Shown: positions 17,339 to 23,685 of the stretch, in pieces
Layout of the letters: the number at the start of each line of letters is the position of its first letter
Numbering within the stretch: position 1 is the first letter of the stretch
The notes under the pieces: model-generated
The model's database searches: none
What the model saw: the letters and a program-made list of their open reading frames with translations, nothing else
Told to the model about the DNA's origin: nothing
From: a bacterium
Lineage (GTDB): Bacteria; Patescibacteriota; Minisyncoccia; 2-02-FULL-40-12; IGHO2-12-FULL-4
Length of the DNA: 37,887 nucleotides
Direction of reading: 5' to 3'
NCBI GenBank assembly: GCA_030647955.1
Contig: JAUSIQ010000026.1
Coordinates: 1 to 37,887, forward strand
Position numbers and translations under genes: made by a program

Positions 17339-19159
17339 TTAATTGGATATCAACGCTTTCAACGCTTGGCGAGTGATTTCGCCAAAGTAGCCGGATATTG
17401 GTTTAACACCATACTTCTCCTGAAGTTTTTTTACGGCTTCGCGAGTAATGTTACCGAAATAACCGGTAATCAAATTGACTGGATAACTTACCTCGTTTAC
17501 CAAAAGAGCCTGGAGTTGTTTCACATCAAGGCCGCTTGAACCTATGGTTAAGTTTCGTGAGATAGTAGCAAGATTACTGGATCTGCCATTTGTTCCAGAG
17601 AACGTATGTACAAACGTCACTGGACTTGACTGCTCCGACACATTCCCCGCCGCGTCATAGGCGGCGACGGTATAGCTGAATGGCGTCGAAGAACCAAAAA
17701 GGAAGCCGTCCTCGGCGGGAATACAACACACCGATTTCAAATACATGCCGTTGCGATATATGTTGTACCCTACAACGCCTATGTCGTCTGTTGATGCCGT
17801 CCAGGAAAGGAAATTTCGGTTGTCTTGAGGCCAAACTGTAAGGCCGGTCGGTTTTGAGGGCGGAATGGTATCAGAACCACTACCCATCGCCAGGGTTGTA
17901 GTCATTATGTTTGAATCGGGACCACAATCATAGGGCGCCGCGTAAGAACCAGGAGGACTGGAGCAAGCGCTCACTTTATAAGAATATGTTCCCGCTCCTA
18001 TATTAAGGTCATAAACATTATTGGGTTGGCCGATATCTATAAGCATCCAGTCCCCGTCGCCAAACTTTCGCCATGTTTTTTTATAATTGAGGTTACTTGC
18101 CGTCGTGTTCCATTTTATTTCTATGGACGATATCAAGCGACTACTAGGAGCTATGGGAGAATAGGGCGTGACAGAGGTAATGGTTACAGTTAGTGGCGCG
18201 AGTGGAGTCGGAGTTGGGGTCGAAGTGGGAGTTGGTGTGGAGGTCGGTGTAGATGTAGGCGTTGGTGTGGGAGTAGGGGTAGAAGTCGTTGTCGGTGTTG
18301 ATGTATTAGAAGTAGGGGTGGGGGTCGGCGAATATGACAGAGAAGCAGTGGGTGATGGTGAGGTAGAAACCACTGGCGTCGGTGTTGGAGAATAAGAAGT
18401 CGAGGCCGTCGGGCTTGGAGAAACACTAACTAGAGGCGTTGGTGTGGGAGAAACCACTGCTACTGGACATATTCCCAATGTATCGCCATGATCCAAATGT
18501 GCCTTCAGGGCAGACACGCCAACATTAATAGTTGTAAAAGCAGTAAGATTCCCCGGTGGATAATGACAAATGACGGCTTGGCCAACATCCTTAAACTCTG
18601 CTTTGGTTTCTAATTTTTCTTTGGTCGAAACTTCGTCTACTTCTGGTATGCGGTCGTATTTGGGCACCTCTTTCACAGAATTAAACGAAACTACGGCTTT
18701 GGGATACCAATCAAATTCTTTCTTGTTGATACAAAAAACTTTTTTGAAAAAATTGGGGTCGTCTTTGACAGCCTGTTCTCCGGAAGTATTTACCCAATGA
18801 ATCCGGCCATTATCTTCCCCGCCAACTTCTATGCCATAGACCTTCTTGTCGTTGTCTTCACAGTTTCTAAACAGACCGGAGGTGGGAAAAGAATCACGAA
18901 CTTCGGTAGTGACCAATTTAACATTAGCAAAACCGCCTAAATGGCTGTAAAACTTGAAAATATCCGGATTTAAGAAAAGACGCTTGAAACCCTGATCATT
19001 CACAATGTAGACATCAGGGTCAGAGGAGAAGATGGCGCTGATGAGATCCCCCTCTTTGAGGCCGAAGGTGGAGGGGAAGGCGGCATTAGAGAATCTCGAA
19101 CTGATAACGATGCCCGCGGAGATTAAAACAAAAACCATCAAAAGTGATGTTCGCTTCAT
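17339..19159 (-). CDS. Secreted modular surface protein with peptidoglycan-binding domain
   Basis: 606 residues. Signal peptide at residues 1-27 (hydrophobic core, ending SNAAF). Residues ~33-105 form an N-terminal domain (LKEGDLISAIF, VYIVNDQGFKRLFLNPD) of a type I associate with surface proteins of Parcubacteria. Around 198-232 is a Cys-bounded motif, ICHYPPGN then AHLDHGDTLGIC, known from many secreted bacterial proteins. Residues ~235-320 are a Pro/Thr/Ser linker of SPTPTP repeats. Two Ig/fibronectin-like domains follow (the second with PPSKPTGLTV and YNIYRNG). The C-terminus, from LTIGSSGLDVKQLQALL to the end, is a PG_binding_1 domain carrying GYFG twice. Likely anchored to the wall; ligand unknown. 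Monocistronic, with its own terminator. Confidence 0.85.
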   Translation of the reverse strand: MKRTSLLMVFVLISAGIVISSRFSNAAFPSTFGLKEGDLISAIFSSDPDVYIVNDQGFKRLFLNPDIFKFYSHLGGFANVKLVTTEVRDSFPTSGLFRNCEDNDKKVYGIEVGGEDNGRIHWVNTSGEQAVKDDPNFFKKVFCINKKEFDWYPKAVVSFNSVKEVPKYDRIPEVDEVSTKEKLETKAEFKDVGQAVICHYPPGNLTAFTTINVGVSALKAHLDHGDTLGICPVAVVSPTPTPLVSVSPSPTASTSYSPTPTPVVSTSPSPTASLSYSPTPTPTSNTSTPTTTSTPTPTPTPTSTPTSTPTPTSTPTPTPLAPLTVTITSVTPYSPIAPSSRLISSIEIKWNTTASNLNYKKTWRKFGDGDWMLIDIGQPNNVYDLNIGAGTYSYKVSACSSPPGSYAAPYDCGPDSNIMTTTLAMGSGSDTIPPSKPTGLTVWPQDNRNFLSWTASTDDIGVVGYNIYRNGMYLKSVCCIPAEDGFLFGSSTPFSYTVAAYDAAGNVSEQSSPVTFVHTFSGTNGRSSNLATISRNLTIGSSGLDVKQLQALLVNEVSYPVNLITGYFGNITREAVKKLQEKYGVKPISGYFGEITRQALKALISN

Positions 19160-19211
19160 AAATAAAAAAAGTTAATTGTACGCTTCAATTATACCCCCCA
19201 TCTCTCTGAAT

Positions 19212-19240
19212 AAAAACCGGGGTTATCAACCCTGGTTTTT
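19212..19240 (-). terminator. Terminator of tRNA-Asp
   Basis: AAAAACC, mismatch, GGGTT-ATC-AACCC, mismatch, GGTTTTT hairpin just downstream of the tRNA on the minus strand. Confidence 0.75.
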
Positions 19241-19250
19241 ATACTAACTG

Positions 19251-19325
19251 CGCGGGCGGCCGGATTCGAACCGGTGATCTCTGCCGTGACAGGGCAGCGC
19301 TTTAAACCAGCTAAGCTACGCCCGC
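19251..19325 (-). tRNA. tRNA-Asp (GTC)
   Basis: Minus strand cloverleaf: acceptor GCGGGCG / CGCCCGC (7 perfect pairs), D arm TAGCTTAGCTGG, anticodon stem CTGCC / GGCAG around loop CTGTCAC (anticodon GTC), and T loop TTCGAAT. Discriminator is G, as expected for tRNA-Asp. CCA is not encoded. Confidence 0.95.
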
Positions 19326-19364
19326 AAATTGTGTGATTAATATAACACAGGTTTCGTAAATACA

Positions 19365-19383
19365 AAAGGCCCCAAGGGCCTTT
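19365..19383 (-). terminator. Terminator after pyrH
   Basis: AAAGGCCC-CAA-GGGCCTTT, a perfect 8-bp stem followed on the minus strand by TTTTGTATTT. It separates pyrH from tRNA-Asp. Confidence 0.8.
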
Positions 19384-19390
19384 AAAAGAG

Positions 19391-20101
19391 CTAACTAATT
19401 TCCGAACCGATGTCACCGTCTACCAGTACTCGCCGCAAATTTCCCTTCTTGAAAATATTGAACACCCTGATCGGCAGCTTACACTTGCGAGCAAAGGCAA
19501 TTGCCTCGGCATCGATAATACCCAGGTTCATCTCAATAAAATGCTGGTAGGATACATGCGGCAAAAGCTTAGCATCAGCATGAGTAACTGGATCCTTATC
19601 GAAGACGCCGTCAACCTTGGTGCCCTTCAGAATATGCTTGGCCTCTAATTCGTGCCCGCGCAAAGTCATCGCGCTGTCGGTGGATGTAAAAGGATTGCCA
19701 GTTCCACCAGCCAGAATAATAACCCGACCCTTCTCTAAGTGACGCACCGCTCGGCCAATAATGTACGGCTCAGCGACCCGATTCATGTCAATGGCCGACA
19801 TCACCCTTACATCTAATCCATAATGCTTCTTTAATAGCACCCCCAAAACTTTAGCATTAATGACCGTAGCCAGCATGCCGGCGAAATCAATCTCACTCTG
19901 ATCCTTCAAGTTAAGCTTAGGCATTAAATCTTTGCCTCTAATCAAATTTCCACCACCAACCACTATCGCTAACTCAAATCGATCTTCAACTGAAACAATC
20001 TCTTGGGCTTGATTATGGAGACTCACTGGATCAAAATTGCCATTCCCCAAAGTACCCAAAGTTTCTCCAGAGATTTTCAAAAGAGCTCGCTCTTTCCGCA
20101 T
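19391..20101 (-). CDS. pyrH: Uridylate kinase
   Basis: Converts UMP to UDP; hexameric amino-acid-kinase fold, unrelated to eukaryotic UMP kinase. 236 residues. Motifs are LLKISGETLG at the N-terminus, IVVGGGNLIRG, the DFAGMLATVINAKVL helix, GRVIILAGGTGNPFTSTDSA (phosphate loop) and KGTKVDGVFDKDP. The ATG at 20101 has AAGGAGG four bases upstream, and a strong promoter lies 28-56 nt upstream. The common neighbours tsf and frr are not present here. Confidence 0.97.
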   Translation of the reverse strand: MRKERALLKISGETLGTLGNGNFDPVSLHNQAQEIVSVEDRFELAIVVGGGNLIRGKDLMPKLNLKDQSEIDFAGMLATVINAKVLGVLLKKHYGLDVRVMSAIDMNRVAEPYIIGRAVRHLEKGRVIILAGGTGNPFTSTDSAMTLRGHELEAKHILKGTKVDGVFDKDPVTHADAKLLPHVSYQHFIEMNLGIIDAEAIAFARKCKLPIRVFNIFKKGNLRRVLVDGDIGSEIS

Positions 20102-20129
20102 TCCCCCTCCTTATCAAGTTACTTCGCAG

Positions 20130-20157
20130 ATTCTAACATAAATTCAAAAATCGTCAA
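20130..20157 (-). promoter_or_regulatory. pyrH promoter
   Basis: Minus strand TTGACG, 16-nt spacer, TAGAAT with extended TGT. The leader carries a strong Shine-Dalgarno. Confidence 0.75.
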
Positions 20158-20208
20158 TATTATGACTACTTTTCGCAAAGTTTTTAGGAGAGCTTCTTAC
20201 TTTAATTT

Positions 20209-21339
20209 TTACTGCACCGTGAACTGTTGGAGCTTGTTGTGCCAGCCCATCAGGTTACCCCACGAAGGTGCAAAGATGCCAGCGGAGAAGTAGTAGTTAC
20301 CGGGCGGCAAAGTAGGAGAGGTAGTAATACTAATGTCCTGATGCGCGCCCGCGGGCACGGCCACATGATCTACAAAGCGCTGGTCAACTTTTTGGTTGGC
20401 GGAATTATAGATTTCCAAGTCCGCCAAGACATCACTAGAAGCGGCCCCCAGATTAGCCACTCGTGCAGTTAAAGTGTTTGTCTGCCCAGCACTGATCGTC
20501 GAAGAAGTTTGCGAGCTAGACAAAATGATCGTCTCCGATCCTCGCGCCCCCGCGGGAGTAACCGTAAAGACTTCTTGATCATGGTTCCACTGCAGAACCC
20601 CATTCCAGCCCGGATTAAAGATACCTACAGAATAACCATAAAATCCTTCCGAGCTCAAAGTCGATGGTGAATCCAAGGTAAATGTTTTCTGCTCCCCTTC
20701 AACCAGGGACACATTATCGGTGTAGGTTTGAGCCACTTTAAAGCGTCCTGAGGAAGTTACGTGCCACAATTCTATATCCACCAGAACATTAACCATTGTC
20801 GAACCCTTATTGGTTATTGCCGCCGATAATTGCGTGGTCTGGTCCGGAGCTTCGATAGATTTTAAGGTAAGTGCACTCCTCGCAATGGTTACCTCGTTTC
20901 CAGGATGACTATTGGTGACGGTAAAATTATTTTGCTGTTTATGCCAATGCAGAAGTCCGTTCCAGCCCGAATTAAAAACTCCCACAGAGAGGGCATAAAA
21001 ACCGCCAGAAGAAAGCGTGTTGGCCGGAGCGCTGGTAATCGAAAAGGTTTTACTTTCACCCGGCGCAAAAGTCTGGCTATCCCAGAAACTTTGCTGGACT
21101 TTCTTCACGCCGTAAGCCGCGATGTGCCAAATTTCCAAATCAATTAAAACCGTGCTTTCGGTGACGCTATTATTGGTAAAAGTGGCAAAGAGTTCGGTAG
21201 TCTGACTACCGCTGATCGCGGAGAGGGTCTGACTCGTATTATTTAAAACGACCTCGGAATTGGCCGCCTCCGCGGAAGGCACTAAAAATACCGCCCCCAA
21301 CCCCAACAGAAGAACCAGGGCTAAAAGTTTATTTTTCAT
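20209..21339 (-). CDS. Secreted protein of three tandem beta-sandwich-like modules
   Basis: 376 residues. Signal peptide at residues 1-25 (LLALVLLLGLGAVFLVPSAEA). The rest is three repeats of ~110 residues (about 27-140, 148-258, 266-376). Each begins with a Ser/Thr-rich strand, carries DLEIWH / DIELWH / DLEIYN, and ends in a conserved segment such as SVGVFNSGWNGLLHWH, SVGIFNPGWNGVLQWN or SAGIFAPSWGNLMGWH, followed by FTV. I recall similar GWxxxxxWN-ending modules as accessory domains of secreted glycoside hydrolases, so carbohydrate binding is a reasonable guess. No catalytic domain is present. No Shine-Dalgarno precedes the ATG, which follows an A-rich tract. Confidence 0.8.
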   Translation of the reverse strand: MKNKLLALVLLLGLGAVFLVPSAEAANSEVVLNNTSQTLSAISGSQTTELFATFTNNSVTESTVLIDLEIWHIAAYGVKKVQQSFWDSQTFAPGESKTFSITSAPANTLSSGGFYALSVGVFNSGWNGLLHWHKQQNNFTVTNSHPGNEVTIARSALTLKSIEAPDQTTQLSAAITNKGSTMVNVLVDIELWHVTSSGRFKVAQTYTDNVSLVEGEQKTFTLDSPSTLSSEGFYGYSVGIFNPGWNGVLQWNHDQEVFTVTPAGARGSETIILSSSQTSSTISAGQTNTLTARVANLGAASSDVLADLEIYNSANQKVDQRFVDHVAVPAGAHQDISITTSPTLPPGNYYFSAGIFAPSWGNLMGWHNKLQQFTVQ

Positions 21340-21444
21340 AAGTTTTTTTATGCTTTATTTATATTTTTAAATGAAGTATATAGAGAACAGATGAAAACAA
21401 ACTGAAAGTCCTTAAAGACCAGTTCAAACTTGCGAATTCCTTTC

Positions 21445-21520
21445 TGGTGCTGGCGGCAGGAATCGGACCTGCGACCTAAGCGTTATGAGTGCTTCGCTCT
21501 AACCACTGAGCTACGCCAGC
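21445..21520 (-). tRNA. tRNA-Met (CAT), elongator-type, CCA encoded
   Basis: Minus strand: acceptor GCTGGCG / CGCCAGC, D arm GCTCAGTGGTTAGAGC, anticodon loop CTCATAA (anticodon CAT), T arm GCAGG-TCCGATT-CCTGC, then A and encoded CCA. Elongator Met is likelier; tRNA-Ile2 (lysidine-modified CAT) cannot be excluded. One A-C mismatch closes the anticodon stem. Confidence 0.9.
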
Positions 21521-21568
21521 CTTATATCTATTCAGTTTCCGCAACACAATTATGTTATTTTACACTAC

Positions 21569-21597
21569 TTTACTAGTTTTTTCAAATATGCTACAAT
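21569..21597 (+). promoter_or_regulatory. Initiator tRNA promoter
   Basis: TTTACT, 17-nt spacer, TACAAT with extended TGC, about 20 nt before the tRNA 5' end. Confidence 0.7.
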
Positions 21598-21617
21598 CCA
21601 TAAGACAAATTGAATAT

Positions 21618-21691
<74 letters not shown>

Positions 21692-21698
21692 CAAATTG

Positions 21699-21730
21699 AC
21701 AATACGCCAGAAATGGCGCATTGTTGTTTT
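21699..21730 (+). terminator. Terminator of initiator tRNA
   Basis: ACAAT, mismatch, CGCCA-GAAA-TGGCG, mismatch, ATTGT then TGTTTT; GAAA tetraloop. Confidence 0.8.
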
Positions 21731-21750
21731 ATAGTGATTGAGGAGGATTT

Positions 21751-21978
21751 ATGCCAGCCACACCTGAGTCAGTTCTTCGTGAACTTGCCCTTCATCTATC
21801 CTATGATGCCGAGGTAAATGGAACCAAGCACACAGCAGATCCTGTCGGTACCTTGCCTCTATGCACCAAGAAAGGTGCTCTTTGGAAGAGAATCGTCGAT
21901 GTCTTAGGTGTAGAACCTGAGATGATAAGGGATGTCGTTGCGCCCACGATCAGAAGGCGTATAAACCAGAACGGCTAA
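21751..21978 (+). CDS. Small hypothetical protein
   Basis: 75 residues, not recognised. Predicted mostly helical and soluble, beginning PATPESVLRELALHLSYDAEV and ending in the basic TIRRRINQNG. The helix-rich, Arg-rich C-terminus might bind nucleic acid, but no named fold is visible. The coding call is well supported: GAGGAGG lies 6 nt before the ATG, and a strong terminator follows 10 nt after the stop, giving a tidy single-gene unit between the initiator tRNA and a gene-free stretch. Confidence 0.7.
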   Translation: MPATPESVLRELALHLSYDAEVNGTKHTADPVGTLPLCTKKGALWKRIVDVLGVEPEMIRDVVAPTIRRRINQNG

Positions 21979-21988
21979 CAGCCTGCCA

Positions 21989-22014
21989 GAGCCCGCTCAT
22001 CGCGGGCTCTTTTA
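21989..22014 (+). terminator. Terminator after the 75-residue protein gene
   Basis: GAGCCCGC-TCATC-GCGGGCTC followed by TTTTATT. Confidence 0.9.
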
Positions 22015-22099
22015 TTACCACGATTTAACAAAATTAAACCTCGGATTAATACAGTAACCCATCAAAGCAGTTCTAATGTCCTCCATGCCCCGCAACATA

Positions 22100-22141
22100 A
22101 GTAAAATTGGAACCGCTCTTTTGGGCGGTTTTGATTTTACT
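22100..22141 (+). terminator. Long two-part hairpin with terminator form
   Basis: Inner stem ACCGCTC-TTTT-GGGCGGT followed by TTTGATTTT, and outer stem AGTAAAAT / ATTTTACT. No gene ends just before it, so it may terminate an unannotated small RNA or be a second stop for the unit upstream. Confidence 0.5.
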
Positions 22142-22150
22142 TTATGCTTG

Positions 22151-22247
22151 CGCGGAGAGAGTCGACTATTCTACTCTCGAGTGGATTTGAACGCCGGAGC
22201 ATGTCGCAGGCACTAAACTGCGACGCGAGGCGAGAACGGTCTTTTTT
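22151..22247 (+). ncRNA. Candidate structured RNA, unidentified
   Basis: GAGAG / CTCTC hairpin at about 22155-22177, then CGCC ... GGCG enclosing the perfect stem GTCGCAG-GCACTAAA-CTGCGAC (22203-22223), and T7 downstream. Parts resemble reversed tRNA arms (GGATTTGAAC), but no cloverleaf can be built on either strand. Purely a structural call. Confidence 0.3.
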
Positions 22248-22258
22248 TATTAAACACA

Positions 22259-22286
22259 TTGCTTAAATCTTTAAACGTGCCATAGT
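22259..22286 (+). promoter_or_regulatory. Possible promoter of the hydroxylase-like gene
   Basis: TTGCTT, 16-nt spacer, CATAGT with extended TGC. Moderate match. Confidence 0.4.
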
Positions 22287-22320
22287 CAATTCAGCGTTTT
22301 TGACAACATGAGGAAAAAAG

Positions 22321-23211
22321 ATGGACACATCGATTCTATCCTGGAAGGCCCGGTGGGGATTAATTTCTACTTTATTGGCTATGCTTTTTATCGCCGGTCA
22401 ACTGGCCGCTCTTTTTTTAAGCATTAAGTTTTTAATGCCTGAATTTTTGGCTAGGCAGTGGAGCGCGAGCTGGTTCGTGCTCATCCCCCTCTTTCTGCTT
22501 ATCGTCATCTCCACTTGTTTTATCGAATGGTTTGTCCATAGAGATATTCTCCACACCGTAGTTTATTCTTTTTTTAGAGACATCTATCGCCGCCACGGAC
22601 GACACCACGGGTTTACACTGATTTATCTAGAAAAAATTAATTCAAACCTGACGAGAATCAAAAGTCTCTATACGATCAAAGAGCACCGACAAAACGAATC
22701 GGTTTCATTTCCGGACTATATGCTCCTGGCCTTCTTTGCTGCTTATACTATCCCCCTCATCTTATTGCAGGTTATATTTAGCGGACTACCTATCCTGCTC
22801 ACCGGTTACGCTGCCGTAGCCTGTTCTTATGCCTGCTACGAAGTTTTTCACCCCCTCGAACACAAGCCGAACGAGTGGTGGGAAAAGAGAAAAAATAATC
22901 CCATCGCCCGCCTCTTACGCTGGTATCTCTGGCCCATCCAACGCTTTCATGAGTATCACCATCTCTATCCTCAATACAACATGGCCATTGCCGGATTCTT
23001 TGGCATGCCCCTAGCCGATATCGTTTTAGGAACTTACAAAATGCCGCCGCAATCGTTATACGATGGCTTGCTAATTGAGCCAGAGAAACTGACTCCTCCT
23101 CGGACCAATCGCTTTGTACAAAAGCTAGACCGTTGGGCTAGGACCCGTTCAAAGAGACTCTTGGCCGAATTTCATGGCAGAGAGCAGCTACAATTGACGA
23201 CTCAACCATAA
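22321..23211 (+). CDS. Fatty-acid-hydroxylase-superfamily-like membrane protein
   Basis: 296 residues. Two membrane helices at about residues 13-40 and 48-68, and a second pair near 140-180. Histidine clusters typical of membrane di-iron oxygenases lie between and after them: EWFVHRDILH, YRRHGRHHGF, YEVFHPLEH and FHEYHHLYP (the H-x2-HH box). This matches the fatty acid hydroxylase / sterol desaturase superfamily in box type and order. Substrate could be a lipid or carotenoid. The ATG at 22321 follows GAGG. Next to it, on the same strand, are a small membrane protein and the TonB-type receptor. Unexpected in a lineage usually poor in lipid biosynthesis. Confidence 0.75.
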   Translation: MDTSILSWKARWGLISTLLAMLFIAGQLAALFLSIKFLMPEFLARQWSASWFVLIPLFLLIVISTCFIEWFVHRDILHTVVYSFFRDIYRRHGRHHGFTLIYLEKINSNLTRIKSLYTIKEHRQNESVSFPDYMLLAFFAAYTIPLILLQVIFSGLPILLTGYAAVACSYACYEVFHPLEHKPNEWWEKRKNNPIARLLRWYLWPIQRFHEYHHLYPQYNMAIAGFFGMPLADIVLGTYKMPPQSLYDGLLIEPEKLTPPRTNRFVQKLDRWARTRSKRLLAEFHGREQLQLTTQP

Positions 23212-23254
23212 TACGTTAATCTATGGCACGGTTGTTTATTAAAAAGGAGTCGGC

Positions 23255-23572
23255 ATGATAACTTACCTTATATTCGGTTTGGGTATGCAAGGTAGTCCAT
23301 ACTTTGCTGTATTCTTGATTGCCATCCTCGGTATTCTGATCGGTCGCTATTTAAAAACTTGGATCTGCATGGGTGTTTCCATAATAACTTTTTCGGCCAG
23401 CCTATTGATGCTTGCGACCACGCAAGAGATTACTGCCCTATTCGCTGTTAGTGAAATATTCTATTCTCTAGTTTTATCTATATCAATGTGGGTAACCGTA
23501 CTGGTAACCACTCGCAACGAATCTGGTTCTAAAAATATCGTCCAAAGTCTAAAGACAAAATTTCTTCGGTAA
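23255..23572 (+). CDS. Small membrane protein of unknown function
   Basis: 105 residues with three hydrophobic helices (about residues 4-30, 34-56 and 62-85) and a short basic C-terminal tail. No family recognised. The start is supported by AAAAAGGAG six nt before the ATG. A terminator begins right after the stop. It lies 43 nt after the hydroxylase-like gene on the same strand and is probably cotranscribed with it. Confidence 0.7.
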   Translation: MITYLIFGLGMQGSPYFAVFLIAILGILIGRYLKTWICMGVSIITFSASLLMLATTQEITALFAVSEIFYSLVLSISMWVTVLVTTRNESGSKNIVQSLKTKFLR

Positions 23573-23574
23573 CG

Positions 23575-23595
23575 CCTCCTTCGGGAGGTTTTTTG
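23575..23595 (+). terminator. Terminator after the small membrane protein
   Basis: CCTCC-TTCG-GGAGG followed by TTTTTTG; stable TTCG tetraloop. Confidence 0.9.
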
Positions 23596-23625
23596 TTGCA
23601 AATATAGGAATGAACATCCGACTAC

Positions 23626-23653
23626 TTGTAAATAGATTAAAAATTGTTAAAAT
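23626..23653 (+). promoter_or_regulatory. Promoter of the TonB/Oar-like receptor gene
   Basis: TTGTAA, 16-nt spacer, TAAAAT with extended TGT. The leader is about 26 nt with a consensus Shine-Dalgarno. Confidence 0.65.
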
Positions 23654-23685
23654 CATCTTGCGTTCATTAACAACAAGGAGGATAT

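Larger units (their letters stand above)
22015..22320. other. Gene-free stretch with two structured elements
   Basis: No credible coding frame. It contains a terminator-like hairpin (22100-22141), a GC-rich hairpin followed by T7 (22192-22247) and a possible promoter (22259-22286) for the downstream gene. Confidence 0.6.

Noticed and set aside
17145-17342. Plus-strand open frame of up to 65 residues between pheS and the surface-protein gene
   Set aside because: It runs antisense through the pheS start, its extended -10 and a clear minus-strand terminator, has no Shine-Dalgarno or promoter, and resembles no family.
18168-18426. Open frames in other phases, rich in Val/Gly or His/Pro, with repeat-like DNA
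   Set aside because: They are explained by the SPTPTP linker of the surface protein read in other frames; the repetition is codon-driven, not a separate repeat array.
22181-22240. A tRNA or tmRNA on either strand (GGATTTGAAC, CGCAG stem)
   Set aside because: No T stem pairs around the loop, the putative anticodon loop has eight bases, there is no acceptor stem, and no tag-peptide frame exists.
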